Shown: positions 1-13,722, counted from the stretch's first letter. The stretch is DNA of 64,000 bases from Macrocystis pyrifera (GCA_031763025.1 JASSKH010000007.1:11514454-11578453); one strand, 5' to 3'. Translations and numbers: made by a program. The notes: generated from the sequence alone by a model not told the origin.

Positions 1-80
1 GCCTCATGTTTCCGGGTGGGACCCGCGCAAACCTGCATGATCTAATACTAGTTGGACACCTGGACCTGGTATGTGCTAGC

Positions 81-188
81 ACGGGGAACCATGGTAAATA
101 GGACCTACGGCACACACACAAAAAACCTATATATTTTGCTATTTTTACTAACAATATTTGGTCCTATTTACTGTGGTCCCCTGTAATA
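81..188 (+). mobile_element. MITE-A copy
   Basis: About 108-bp near-palindrome. Family layout: TTACGGGGGACCATAGTAAA.. arms of about 28 bp, an AT-rich centre, TA target sites. Confidence 0.75.
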
Positions 189-320
189 TGCAGATCCTGC
201 ACAACCTCTCACAGCGGCAGGTGATGGAGCTACTAGTAGATGATCTACGTACTACAGTAGACAGATAGATAGATCACGTTCTACCCCGAGGTGTACATAG
301 TTGTGTAAAAAGCTACTATT

Positions 321-535
321 CCTGGGGACCATAGTAAATAGGACCGAATATTATTATTACAGGGGTCCATAGTTAACGGGACCAAATTTTGTTAGTAAAA
401 ATAGGAAAATATATAGGTTTTTATGTACACCATAGGTCCTGTTGACTATGGACCCCCGTAATAGTAAAAATAGATAAGTATATATAGTTTTTGTGTGTAC
501 CATAGATCCTATTTACTACGGTCCCCCGTTATATT
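321..535 (-). mobile_element. MITE-A copy split by another MITE-A copy
   Basis: Halves at 321-355 and 462-535 rejoin into a family-typical centre when the inner copy and one TA are removed. Confidence 0.75.
356..463 (-). mobile_element. MITE-A copy nested in another MITE-A
   Basis: TTAC(A)GGGG..CCCCCGTAA flanked by TA on both sides within the host copy's centre. This shows a 2-bp TA duplication. Confidence 0.78.
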
Positions 536-852
536 AACATTACAGTAATCAGAACCCACGATGGACCCTAGAACCATTATATCTTCCTATGTCTACCCAC
601 CACATTTAGTTATAATTACTACTGCATTGAGCAGCACGAAATAGTAAAGTATTTATGCATGCTGAGATGATAGTAGGTGCGCAACTACTATGTTCCGAAG
701 CTGCTTGTTCAAGGGGCTCTGTACCCCGCCCCCCCTCCCCTCCCCGACCCACAACCTGGCCTCCTTGGGAACAATGTACACGCAACCCGATAAACAATGC
801 CCAGGGCCCAAGCATACATACCTGGTGGTAATTTAAAAAATAGCTTCAACAA

Positions 853-952
853 CCCTTTCAAAGACCGTTCCGTTTCGGGGGACAAACTACTTAGAATTTG
901 AGTAGTTTTTCACCAAAACGGGACTGCAGTTTGACCTACAGTAAATGGGTTA
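853..952. mobile_element. piggyBac-like MITE (pB), diverged
   Basis: CCCTTTC..CCGTTTCGGGGACAAACTAC..ACGGGACTGCAGT..GGGTTA. CCC/GGG ends with degraded TTAA flanks. Confidence 0.42.
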
Positions 953-1326
953 GACGCGAATGACATCCCAGCAACGCCCTTAAGGAGTCCCGCCAATCAG
1001 AAACGTGTTGGCTGTACCCCTATCGTAGCAAGCCTCCATACCGGTACGTTTTTTGCCGGATGGACGTAGCCCCTGGGGTTGTGCCCTCCCAACTTGTTGC
1101 TAAAGGTGGATGGTGGTCTGCGATGCATGTTTGTACATTCCCAGCCGAGTTCTTCCGGTGTAGATTCAAGCACTGACTGGAGCTGTGAATGCTCTGGTGC
1201 TACTGCTATGCTCGACACCTGAACAGACCGGGCTATTTACACCCGGTGCTTCGTATGTATGTATGTCTTCAAGTTTCCCGGGACAGCGACTCAGCACATG
1301 GAACCCCCCCCCCCTCCTCGCATTCT

Positions 1327-1606
1327 GGAAGTGGCTACACCGGAAACTAAACTAACTCATTGAAGCTGTCATCCATATGCAAGTCCGCCTCACAAGCGGT
1401 TCTTAGTAGGATGCAGCTCACCCTTCATGCGACTCGCCGGACACCTCACGGCGCTTCGCGCTTGGTGCAAGCAATGTCTGCCTGGTCGGTGAAAACCCGA
1501 CATGCTCCGTCCCGGCATTGTAGGGATGCGAGGGTCTATGGTCATACGACTACGGCCACGCATGAGATCGAGTACATCCCTCCTATCGAGTACACCCCCC
1601 CCCCCC
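1327..1606 (+). mobile_element. Cn-SINE, 5'-truncated copy (S1)
   Basis: Reads ggaagtggctacaccgg .. to the SINE 3' end ..GAGTACACC-C(n). Flanked by a 20-22 bp duplication CCCCCCCCCTCCTCGCATTC at 1304-1325 and 1598-1619: the C-run itself is duplicated with its unique right neighbour. Confidence 0.75.
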
Positions 1607-1619
1607 TCCTCGCATTCGT

Positions 1620-3384
1620 ACTCCTGAACGCGCGACCAGAGACGTGCCTCTGCCTGCCTCTGCTGTATAGATGTACGTATGCCTACTGCATGATCGAATT
1701 TTGTCCTACCCGTCTACCTGTGCCTGCTTGTCTACTACTGTAAGTACACACCTACCATCTGAACGTCTCCATACCCCAGCGATCCTCACGTTTCCGTCCG
1801 GAGTAGTACACGGGAACAAAACAAGCCGAACCGCCGAAAAAAATATTCAACAAGTTCCGAACATCTCGTCGGCGGTCGGTGCGCGGTTAAGTCCTACGCG
1901 AACTCTCGCCACGCGAGACAACTAAAAACGCTACGTATACGTTCGGCCAATGCCCACGTCCGGTCAAACTATCGATACCCTCTTGACTTTCCCGTCTCCA
2001 TCAATTCGACAAGTCCTTTCGCTGCACGATATTTTGGACGGGGCCTGTTTCAAGCGTTCAGCCCCGACCGGGACCGGACCGCACTACCCAAAGACGGACT
2101 GAGCGAAGCAAAAAAATAGAGTCGACTCTACACGCACTTCGAACGCGAAAACAATTCATTCTGCGGCCAACTATGTTTCTATATTCGTTACTCCTGACGT
2201 GGACAGATTAATTTTCGTTCCCACACCAACAATGCCTCAGACGTGAAAATACTATAACAAAGTTGCGCTTTTTTGCCGCCTACCAGCACAATACCTGGTG
2301 CATCCTATGAACACGTTCTGGCAGGCAGTAAAAACTGGCGAGTAGACACCATCCAGCTCGTCAATGAAGTATGATACACAAGACACCAACAGCACGGCTC
2401 CCTTTCCTCGCCACCCATCGAAAGCCGATAATCCTGTTGCGTATTGCCCCGCCGTCCTTTGACTTGTCCCCTCTCACCTCCATGATTTCACTACCAGCGG
2501 GATCGCTTCACGCCCAGGCTCTGAATGTCGGTACGTGCTCCATGAAATAGTATGTTACATGACTGACATGCCATTATATCATGAAGCGGTGCTATTTCAG
2601 AGCCGCGTGACGTGGTTCAGCCCGCACGACTGCCATGTGTGAAAGCATCTCGGGGTGGCACAGCAGTAGCAGTCCCTTCGTAGGTGCTGACGCTGCAATG
2701 GGTGCTGACGCTGCTATGGGTGCTGACTAGGTGCTGACGCTGTGCTGTAGCCCGGTTAGCCTAGCTCTCGGCATTTCCTAAGAAGAGTACATCGAATCGA
2801 CCACCATAGGGTAAAAGCGTCAACACGCTCGTGGGACTTTCCCACTCACGCCCACCCGCTGTCATCCTCCGCTCACACCTCTACCAGCCAACGAGCCACC
2901 TTGTCAGTCGCAGTAAAGCTATCTATCGGTTGCCCGAAGAAAGAAACTTCCAACAAATCGTCGCGCTGCTTTTATCTGGGGGTGGTTTAGGGAGCGTAGG
3001 GGTTCCAGTTGGTGTTCTTAAACGCCTGTCTGCCTGCCTGTCTGCCTTGACTGCCTGCTTGTGAAGTAACCGGAGTAATAATTAGAACAATGCAGAAACA
3101 CCGAGAAAATGGCTTGAGCCTAACGTACATCGACGTCTTGAAGTATTGAGATACACTACTACTATGCCTTGATCTTCATGTCCGTATCGACGGGTAAACG
3201 ATACCAGTGGTCACTACTGTAGAAGTACAGCAAGGTGATGCGGGAGAAGACGTTTATTTTTTATTTTGTGGCGTAACGTTTTTGAGCTGCCGACGTGAAG
3301 CCCATAAACCGCAGCAGCTCGAGGTTTTCCAGCCGATCACCCGCGCGGTAAAAAGACAACACTCCATCGTCTCCTAACAAACAA

Positions 3385-3417
<33 letters not shown>

Positions 3418-3700
3418 AACACTCGAGTTTACAGCAGTATCAACGGATTAACTGTTGTTTTGTTGCTGTAGGAGACGAAGTATTCCGGGTACATAGCAAG
3501 CAACTTCCTGGGAAACGATCCAAGGCCAGCAGGACAATATGACGAGGAGGAGAAGTACCCTCGATTTACCTGCTGTGTGTTGAAATAAACTACGTTTGAT
3601 GGAGGGGGAAAGCCTTCCAGCCAAACGCCAAGCGAGGGTGTGGTCAAGTCCCCCGTGAGAAAAACGTGTTGTGTCGGGGCCCGTATGAAACCATCCCTCC
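1620..3700. other. No gene recognised
   Basis: Unique-looking sequence with a short GGTGCTGACGCT tandem (about 2688-2752) and a CTGCCTG tract near 3030. Open frames here (for example 2831-3064 plus) show no family features. Confidence 0.5.
3384..3420. repeat. CAA microsatellite
   Basis: (CAA)n, about 11 units. Confidence 0.9.
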
Positions 3701-3961
3701 TGTTGACGGCCGATCGCGAACGACCGCTTAAAGCCCCGAACGACCGTTTCAAACAAAACAAAAAAAACGAACCGCTTAAAACCCACGAACGAACGGTTGT
3801 CTAGACCCAAGAGAAAAATCGCGTAAAAACCACCAACGAACCGATTAAAACCTACGTCAGTAAAACGATCGTTTTGAAAACTACAAACACACGATCGTTT
3901 AATACCACGAACGAACGGCGGCCGCTCAGAACCAACCAAGCTTTAAGTTTGGCAAAGGGTC

Positions 3962-4219
3962 TTACTGCACCATAGGAGCAACATCGACCGGCTGGCGCAC
4001 AACCACGTGCGCTTCAGGCAGGGTGTATACGGCAGGCACGTTATAGGCTCCTTGGCCAGGGACAGGGGGATTGGAACCGCCCACACAGTGGCCGGATTGG
4101 TAGCTGGATTGACGACTCACGGGGGCGGCAGGCCATTTACTGGATGGCGTCGGTCCACACTCGGACCACCCCGCTTGCCGACCGCTGTGCTTGCCCCAGG
4201 CAAACAGGTGACGAGCCAC
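3962..4219 (-). CDS. PLAC8 gene, last exon
   Basis: This 86-codon terminal exon follows an acceptor ending CGGCAG (4222-4220) and ends at TAA (3964-3962). It begins VARHLFAWGKHSG, which continues the second PLAC8 Cys cluster of the previous exon (CNCCVATQ) in phase 0; the Q-x-ARH continuation is typical of the family. The rest is a Pro/Ser/Gln-rich hydrophilic tail (APVSRQSSYQSG, PPVPGQGAYNVP) likely to be cytosolic. The downstream 3' flank (about 3700-3930) is a degenerate AACGAACG-type repeat and may be 3' UTR. Confidence 0.82.
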   Translation of the reverse strand: MARHLFAWGKHSGRQAGWSECGPTPSSKWPAAPVSRQSSYQSGHCVGGSNPPVPGQGAYNVPAVYTLPEAHVVVRQPVDVAPMVQ

Positions 4220-7200
4220 CTGCCGATTACGAATGCGAATGGTTGCGTTCTCTCGTAAGAACTTTTTGTTAACATTAAGAAATCGAGGCTCGTTTTCTCT
4301 GACTACAAACAAGAAATTTTGACCGAATAGACAAATGATGGATCTGGGTCGGGTGCCGTACTGAATGCTGCCGACACATAATAACAGGAAACAGTAGCCT
4401 GCGCTCATTCGTCAATGATGGCAACATAAGACGAACTCAATTTTAAGGCCTCGACGCCAGATGGACGTTTTTTTTTTGTTGTTGCTACAGCAGTTGCGCT
4501 TTGGGGATAAACTACGTACAGTAGGATTCGAGTGGTATGTCTCGGACCGCAGGCTTATAAAGGGTTAGGTAGCGGGCTCCTTCTGTATGCGTTTCGTTTC
4601 GCGCAGAACGGAACACACGTACGTGGTGGGTGGTGACCGAGAGCTTCTTCAACCGTTAAGGAAGACATGCGGCGCAACGCAAACCCTGCTCCGTCGTGCA
4701 TAATACTCATATATACATTATGTATATATGGTAGCACGCCACGTTCAGTACCGGCCCCCTAATAATAAGAAACAAGGATAGTTGCCCAGGCTGGGTTTCT
4801 TCTTTTGAGGAAGGGGGTGCTCCACACTAACTTCAATGTAACTTACTTGCCGGCGGTATTTCCTGTGAGAGAGCCGGCAGCGCATACTGTACTACACTAT
4901 TACATATTAATCGTGGCAGGAAGGGGAGTTGGGCGAGTTTTAGTTGACACCCTACTTACACCGTGGATCCTCCTCCTCCTCGCCGAATGGCGAGAATTTT
5001 CTCCCTCTCTCTCTATCCCCCCGTCCGTTTCACGCATACGAGACGAGGCGAAACAAGCGCGACAAGTTTAGGATCTCCAACTCCGATGAAGGTCCTTCAG
5101 CACGCTCGTGGGGGGAAGCGTGTTTACCCCAGCAGAGCGCGATGCGAAGTACACCGCAACTAATAAACAGATGTATATATATGTATATAATTCGCGGTCT
5201 GACATCCAAAGTTACACATAACAGATAATTAAAAAAGAACAGCTACTCGTACTGTGAAAATTCAGGTGGAAAAAGAGGAGGCCACGATTCTGGCGCGGAA
5301 CCGATCGCGCCAGTGGCCGTGAACGAGGACACACGCGGTAACTGATCTGTCCGCGTAAGGCATGATCCGCCCGCGCAAGGCATGATCTGTACCGTACAGG
5401 TATGGTGTGTCCTCCAGCGTTCTGTTTGTTTTACCTGGGTCGCCACGCAGCAGTTGCACCACAGAGACAGGCACCAGTTCTCGACCCGACTGAGCGGTAT
5501 GTCGTAGACCTCGGCGATTCTAGCGCGAGACACCGCCACAGCGTACGTGGCGAAAATTATCCACATCCACCCCTCGAATCCAAGCATGAGATCGAAAACG
5601 AAGACGGCGATGCTGACGTAGAACACACCTTTGAAGAGCCGGGCCCCCTCGGCCACCTTATGGGATTTTGGGTGGGGTGGGGTGGGGGGGGTGTACTCAT
5701 TATCATACATGGACGTAGTCGTATGATCATAGAGGTGGGGTGGGAAGGGGGGGGGGGGGGGGGGGGGGGGGGGTATTCATCTGTTGCTTGCCTTAGTCAT
5801 TTGACCATTGACCACGCATCCCTTTCGAGACGGAGCACCGTTCCTACTCCTAATAGAGACACCTCCAACAATTGGGCGCTCATTACGTTGTTTCCATAAA
5901 TTACATCGAAACTTTTTGCTAATCTTGTCCCCTTCCTGTTTGGCCTCCTGTGGCCACCATCTATCTCCTAGGATAGCGATCGTTTTCTCGCTGCTATTCA
6001 TTGTATCAAACTCCTCCATGTCACATTCGTCTATTTTCCTCATCTCCTCTTCCAACACATCCCGTTCCTGGGGCGTACTCATTTGTTGCTTGCCTTAGTC
6101 ATTTGACCATTGACCACGCACCCCTTCGAGACGGAGCACCGTTCCTACTCCTAACAGCCAACAATTGGGCGCTCATTACGTTGTTTCCATGTATTACATA
6201 GAGACTTTTTTGCTGTTCCTTATCATGCATGGCCGTAGTCGTATGACCATAGACCCTCGTGTCCCTATCATACCGGGACGGAGCACGTCGGGTTTTCACC
6301 GACCAGGCAGGCATTTGCTTGCACCAAACGCAAAGCGCCGTGAGGTGTTGGGCGAGTCGCATGCAGGGTGAGCTGCATCCTACTAAGAACCGCTTTTAAT
6401 GTGGACTATCTTGCATACGGGTAACAGAGTCAATGAATTGATTTATTTTCTGGTGTATGGCCACTTCCACAAACAGCAACGGGTTCAATACGTATCTGCC
6501 TCGTGGGTGCCTTACCATATACACACTACGTGATACGATCATCCCCCTTGTGCGGAGTTAAGATTCTCTCCGCACAAAAATGATCTACTAACCCGACCGC
6601 CAGCCGTGGTGACCGCCGGAAAAAAAAACACGGTACCCTGGTTATATACTGTAGCTCACGCATTGAGAGGCGTGTTTTACAGTACCGTGTCGCCAACCTA
6701 CGCCAATCCAACCTATATATATACCAGGTACCAGGTATATGGCATAGGGGGTGGGGAGGCAGAGAAGAAGCTCCTTCGCAAAAGCCTTGATGGGTACGTA
6801 GGCGTTTCGCTCTTGCTTCGCTTTTAGGGAACCGTCCGGCTAGCTCTCTGCACCTGTCCTGCACTCTGTCGGTCGCGAAGTAACCACTCTGTAGGCCAAG
6901 GCTTACAGAGGACACGACAGAACGCGCATCAACGAAACAACTTTTGTATCGACCAAAAATTTGACACCCTGGCGTCCATCAACACCAAGAGCATGCCTCC
7001 TGTGTCGTGCCTCCTTTGAGCCGTGCCCCGCACGGTATACTATACAGGGGTTGCCGTGTAGGGGCAATCGCACCTCTGAGCCCCAAAACGTTCACCACTG
7101 AAAAACCGGGGGTTCTCGACTCTTCAAAAAAACTATTACGGGGGACCATAGTAAATAGGACCTGCGGTACATACAAAATCCTATACATTTACCTATTTTT

Positions 7201-9078
7201 ACTAACAATATTTGGTCCTATTTACTATGGTCCCCCGTATTACCCACCGTATGTGGGGGTTCAATGTCAATTTTTTCTGAACACACGTAACACAGCCCAT
7301 GCGATCTGTGCATCAACCACATTTCTGCACAGACTGTCTACCCACTTGACTCACTTAAAATCCCTCTGGGACCCCTCGGTAGCGACCGAAACAATGGTTG
7401 GTCACCCGTTCAGGAACGGCGTGAGCGCCCCCCCCCCCAGCAGTACGTACCGGTGGCGTAGGATCATGATGCTTGCCCCCCCCCCCCCCCCCCCCGTCCC
7501 CCCGTGCCGCACGCCCCCTCGCACTGTAAAACTCGAACACACCTATTCGTGTCATCAATTGCCCAATCACGCAGCGGCCTTCATCTTATGCGTCCCTTAC
7601 ATTTTGTCCTCCGAAGCCCCAGGAGGGTTCCTCAGGAGGCCTGCGTACTGTACACACCCCAACCCAAAACCTGACTCTCTCGAGGACAACTGTGAAAGTG
7701 GGAGAAAAAAAAAAAACAAAAAAAAAAAACGGTGAACGATGCTATTCGCCAGAGACAAAACAGTGAAAAAACGCTAAAACTATATTCCAGCGGCAAGGCA
7801 TGCCTTGTTGGCGTAAAACATCCTCATTTTGAGGAGCCCACCCCCGCCGGTCAGAAATGTTTGCCTTATAGGGCAAAAAAGTACCACCCAAAAAACGACT
7901 AACAATGCTATGAATACCAGGTATTGCTGTAGTAAAAAAAACATAGTGCCAAAAACACAACTTGTGTTCCAGCGACAAGGCATGCCTTGTTGGCGTAGAA
8001 ATTCGTCAGGTGAGGAGCCCCCCCCCGTCCGGCAGAAATGTTTGCCTTGCAAGGCCAAAAGTGCCACCTCCGATATTTGCCTGATAAGGCGAAAAGTTCC
8101 ACCCCCGACTCGACTCATCCCGCGTTATTAGGGGCTGGCACTTTCTTTTTGGCCCCAATACTTTTCTGACCGTTTTTTTTTGGGCTCCTCGAACGTGAGC
8201 AACTACTAATACGGGAGTCCATAGTTAACAGGACCTATGGTAAACATAAAAACCTACATATTTACCTGTTTTTTCTAACAATATTTGGTCCTGTTAACTA
8301 TGGACCCCCGTGATACTGGTTTGATATGATAATTTAATTTACCAGGTAAGTAAGAGTACGTTCGTAGTATGTAGGAATACGCACCTAGCGTGTGGGGGTT
8401 TTGATCGGGTTGCTCGACCAAAGTTCTTTCCAAAGTCACGTTTTCGGGTTGAGATGTATCGAGCTCCTTCCTTCATGCGAGAGGAGCTCCTCATGTTACG
8501 GGGGCCCATAGTAAATAGGACCTACGATGCACACAAAACCTATATATTTCCCTATTGTTACTAACAATATTTGGTCCCATTTACTATGGCCCCCCCGTAA
8601 TAGTAAGGCAACGGCCCTACTGCTGTGGCGTGGCACGCGCGTCCTCAGGTCCTCCGAGGTTGTGTTCGTTTTTTGTTGGAAAACTCGGCTACTATTGGAG
8701 GCGTTCTGCGATGCAGGTTCACCTTAAGTTTTCTGAGGCTCCTCGCTTGACCTTAAGGAGCTCCACTCCACACCTTACCCGAAAAACTGACTTCAGCAAA
8801 AATCAGACTGCATCGCCATGAATAATCCCATGGCCCCAAGTATACAGTCACGTCTTTTTTTGTCGAAACAACGTTTGTCGTTCCGACGATTTTAGGTTAA
8901 GGAGTGCTGTCAATTCAGAAACCATTTCTTCAGCGAAAATGTGCTCCCTCTATCGTAAAAACGCATCATTATTGGTTGAGTGAGGCAATGTGCTAAAAAA
9001 AAAAAAAGAAAAGTGCTGCCTCCCTTGTACTCGTAGACGACGACGTCGCACCTTTCTGTCATAAAAACATTTTACTGT

Positions 9079-9129
<51 letters not shown>

Positions 9130-9436
9130 GGGGGTTCGTCGAGAGGAGGAGCTTTCTATGTAGGAACATCAACCACGGCAATCGACGCGCAAACAAAAAA
9201 AAAATCTTGTTTCTCTCATTTTTTTCAAAAACAATCGCCAAGCGTCCCCTGAGACATGAAATGCACGAGGCGTCAGAAGCACTCTCTGCTGCAATTGTTA
9301 TTACGGGGGTCCATAGTTAACGGGACCAATTTTTTTTTAGTAAAAGTAGGCAAATATATAGGTTTTTATGAACACCATAGGTCCTGTTAACTATGGACCC
9401 CCGTAATAGCATAACTATTAAGGCTCTAAAACTCCC

Positions 9437-9470
<34 letters not shown>

Positions 9471-10082
9471 GCCGACCAAAAAAAAACAATGACGGAAAAA
9501 AAAAAAAACAAACAACCCGAGCCAACGATACTGATGTCACTCGCAGGAGTGCCGCGATTGGTGTGCAGGCAGCAAACATCACCCGCCAGCCGGCTACGGG
9601 TTGTTCTTGTCTCAGTGACACGATGGAGAATCGCAGTTGGCAGCTGCGTGCACCCGTCCCCCTTTTTCAAGCCGGGGGTAAGTCAAAACGCCATTGCTTT
9701 CGGATGTTTTTGTGGCTGCTCGGCAGGTCTGCCCGAACGTTAGGGCCCACTCACCCCAGAGAGAGTCGTCGGCCCGCGGTTGACCGACAATACGCAGTGA
9801 AAGGTAACGCATCTGTGTCATTCTCAGATGGGTCCGCACTGGAGGGAGTGACACGCGCACCACGATGTCGAGCTTTTGGTTAGTGCCGAACCGCTCTCGT
9901 TCCAACGTGCAGGTGTGAGCGCGTGTCCAACGGACAAGCTTCGAAGTGCAGAGCTTGATACAATATGTACAGCCATACATACACGAATATATATATATAT
10001 ATATGGTTGGCATTGAGCAAGCAAGTTGGACACGGGTGATTGACTAAAATCAGCAGATAGATAGGTGCAGCTCGATACTACA

Positions 10083-10138
<56 letters not shown>

Positions 10139-11208
10139 TGGAGTTTACCTGGCCGATGGTGATACACGAGCAGAAACACGCTGTCACACACGATGGAATG
10201 TGCTCGAAGCAGTCGAAAACCCCCCCGTACTCCACCGACCACGAAGGGTTTCAGGGAAGTCCTCCTTCGGTATCTGAGAGTTTTCGAGAAACTCCTGCGA
10301 TGTGATTTGATCGGGCTTCAGACGTCCGGACACAGCCTTCCATGCCACGGTTGAGACATATTCGATACCGGGGTAAGGAAAGAGAGGAGGGGAGGGGGGG
10401 GAGGGGAGGGGAGGGGAGGGGGGGGGGGGCGACTTGTTTAATGCCTCGTTAAGCGATGTGCACGGTGTGTGCATTCTCGGGGGGCTGAGGTGTTAACCCC
10501 CGTGAAGCGAAAAAAAGAAGACGCGTGTCCGCGCAACCTCAGCTGTGGGGCGACTCTTTCGTGCCGCCCCAAACACGCACCAAGTAGTACCGTGCTCAAG
10601 CCGCGAATTAGCCTCAACGACAGTTTTTAGTTGTTGAGTGACAGCCGTGACGACGCTCTGATGCTCACTGGGTCATCGCTCGACCGTACATAGCCTGCGC
10701 GGGAGAATGACCCAGGGGGAACAATACCAAGAAATGCGTCGTCCCTCTAATTGCTACTTATTGTTCGTAAAAATCGAAAAAAATACACAGGTTTTTTTGT
10801 GATAGTTATGCGTCTCTAACCCCCGCTCGGGCCAAAAGGTATGAAGCCGGGGGGGTGAACCGAAGAGATATTTACCATGCCCTGTGCGCGTGTTTGTTTG
10901 CTCCTGCATTAGCGACACCGATACGTCCCCTCTCGACCCCCTGACTCAACTGCGGTCGAGGAAAAAGGGCACAGCTGCTACTACTGCAGTGCTTCACCAG
11001 GGGGGGGGGGGGGGGGGGGGGGGAGAGGGACGTACTCATTCGTTGCTTGCCTTAGGCATTTGACCCTTGACCACACACCCCTTTCGAGACGGAGCACCAG
11101 TTTTCTACTCCTGACAATAGAGACACCTTCAACAGTTGGGGCGCTCATCACCTTGTTTCCACATATTGCATGGAAACGAATACTAGTGTTATCCCCTCAT
11201 GCCATTCG

Positions 11209-11248
<40 letters not shown>

Positions 11249-13686
11249 TGGAACCGCGACTCTCTTGTTTTCGATATTCTGATGATGGAGTGGCGAATCA
11301 TATAAAACATATACATATATATTACATATATGCTGCGAGGCTAAAAGCTCTCACTACTACTGCACTGCCGTACACAAATCAGGAAGCCCGTCCACATCCA
11401 ACGGGATGAGCCTAACGAAACAAAGCGAACAAAGGGAACACACACGGAACACTGTTTACCCTTGAGTCCGAAACCCTGGGCCGTTATCGGCAAAAACGCC
11501 GCTGGTCTTGACGAGGCCGTCCGTCCTTTCAAAACGAAAAACCGGTCGCAGGGAGGGACCCGACGCATTTTCTCGAGCTAGATTGTTGTCCGAAACATGT
11601 GCGAGAGCATATATATATATATATATATATAGGTACTGCTGTTTCCACGCAAAACAAAAAAAAGGGCGGATTGTGGCAATAACACACGATAAATTGCTGG
11701 TCTCTGTATACCCCCCCCCCCCCTCGGGCTTCTGGTGTTGTTTTCATTCCAGGCCATTTTGCTGAAAATGAAAACTTCCAGCCAGTCAGTCAGACGGATA
11801 GTTCACTTCACGTCGGCGGCAGATGTTCGTTTTGCTTCTTGCGCCATTTATTTGATTTTTTCGTGCGTGCGTGCCGACGGCAGCAGTATTCGGATTAAAT
11901 TTGACGTTGGTTCCGCCTCTTCGTTTTTATTGTGATTTTTGTTGTTTTCTGTTTTTTCCTTCAGTACTGTTTTATTTATTTATTTTTTTGTTTTCATTTT
12001 TTTGCCTTCATTTTGTTCTCTTCATTTTAGGTCTCTTCATTTTTTTGTTCTTTTGAGGCGTTCTACGAGAGAGGTTCACCCTAATTTTTCTGAGGCTCCT
12101 CACTTGACCTTAAGGAGCTACATACCTCACCCAAAAACTGACTTGAGCAAAAAATCAAATTGCATCCCGATGAATAGGGGGGGGGGGGGGGGGGGGGGCG
12201 TCTTACTACCCATTGCTATCGTTACCGCTTTGCCATTCGACAACATCCAGCAGCATGGTGAGTTTCGACGTATAATCCCTCGAGCGGTAAACATCCCCAG
12301 AACTACCGCACCGCACCGCACCGCGCCGCGCCGCGCCGCGCCGAGCGTTGAGCTATGAAAGGAGTGCGATCGTTTTTTTTTTCATCCCTCGTTTTTTTTT
12401 TTTTTCGTACAACGTTAAAGAAGGGTGTTGAGCTCGACCATTTACATTTTCGGAAAGGCTCTCTCTCTCTCTCTCTCGGCCAGACCTTTCCGAAAACTCC
12501 TTTGTTTGGTGTTAGGCATCCTTTCCGAGCGCTAAAACAAAAAAAAAAAAACGAACGACCGCACCACCTGCTATGCGAACTCGACGCTTTTTTACGGTAA
12601 GAAGGAGTACTACTGCAGGTAACGTTTGTTTAGTTGTTCTTGTTTGTTTGTTTTCCTGTTATTACGGGGGACCATAGTAAATAGGACCTACGGTACACAC
12701 ACAAATCTATGTATTTAACTATTTTTACTAACAATATTTGGTCCTGTTTACTGTGGACCCCCGTAATAGTTTGTTTTCCTGTTTGTTTGTTTTTGTTGTT
12801 CCTGTGTTTGCCATCTGTCAACACGCACGAGTAGCATTCATGAGCTTCGAACGTTGAGCACTCACAAAAAATCAAAACTCCTGTTTTCTTTTTCCTTCAA
12901 ACTCAACTTTTTGAATACGGTTCCAGCTCAATTAGATCGCAGCGAGACGAGTCTGGAGCTGAAGTTTGTTGCTGTTGCTTCTCACCTCGTACGCTTGGGC
13001 GTAGAAGCGTTTTCTGTCATCGCCCGAAGGGAACGGTTGCGCCGTAACGACAGGTATCGCCTCGCCGCTTTCGGGATCGGCGCCCACGGATCCGGGGGCT
13101 TCCTTCTTGTCGATGAGAAGGCGGTTCTTCCGCGCCTGTGTGCAGAAAGACGAACCACCGGCGGCAAAATAAAACAACGCAAACAAAGAACGTTTACGGA
13201 GCAAACGCAGCCGAAGAAACCAAGACGTAAAACACATGTTGTTCCACGGAGCAAACGAAGCCGAAGAAATAAAAATGGGTAGAACAACAGGTTGTTCTGG
13301 AATGAAGTGAGGGGATGGGGGGAGGTGTACTCATTATCATGCATGGTCGCAGTCGTTTGACCATAGAATGAAGCGAGGGGAGGGGGGGGGGGGGGGGGGT
13401 ACTCATTTATTGCTTGCCTTAGTCATTTGACCATTGACCACGCATCCCTTTCGAGACGGAGCACCGTTCCTACTCCTAATAGAGACACCTCCAACAATTG
13501 GGCGCTCATTACGTTGTTTCCATAAATTACATAGAAACTTTTTGCTAATCTTATCCCCTTCCTGTTTGGCCTCCTGTGGCCACCATCTATCTCCTAGGAT
13601 AGCGATCGTTTTCTCGCTGCTATTCATTGTGTCAAACTCCTCCATGTCACATTCGTCTATTTTCCTCATCTCCTCTTCTAACATAT

Positions 13687-13722
<36 letters not shown>

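Noticed and set aside
1360-1743. 127-residue plus frame (and the similar frame at 55950-56264)
   Set aside because: The same peptide recurs in several loci because it is the Cn-SINE body.
5808-6098. Plus-strand frame repeated at 13434 and 50700
   Set aside because: Antisense of the LINE ORF end.
12854-13282. Plus-strand 142-residue open frame
   Set aside because: It overlaps two splice-bounded minus-strand exons with better composition and is their shadow.
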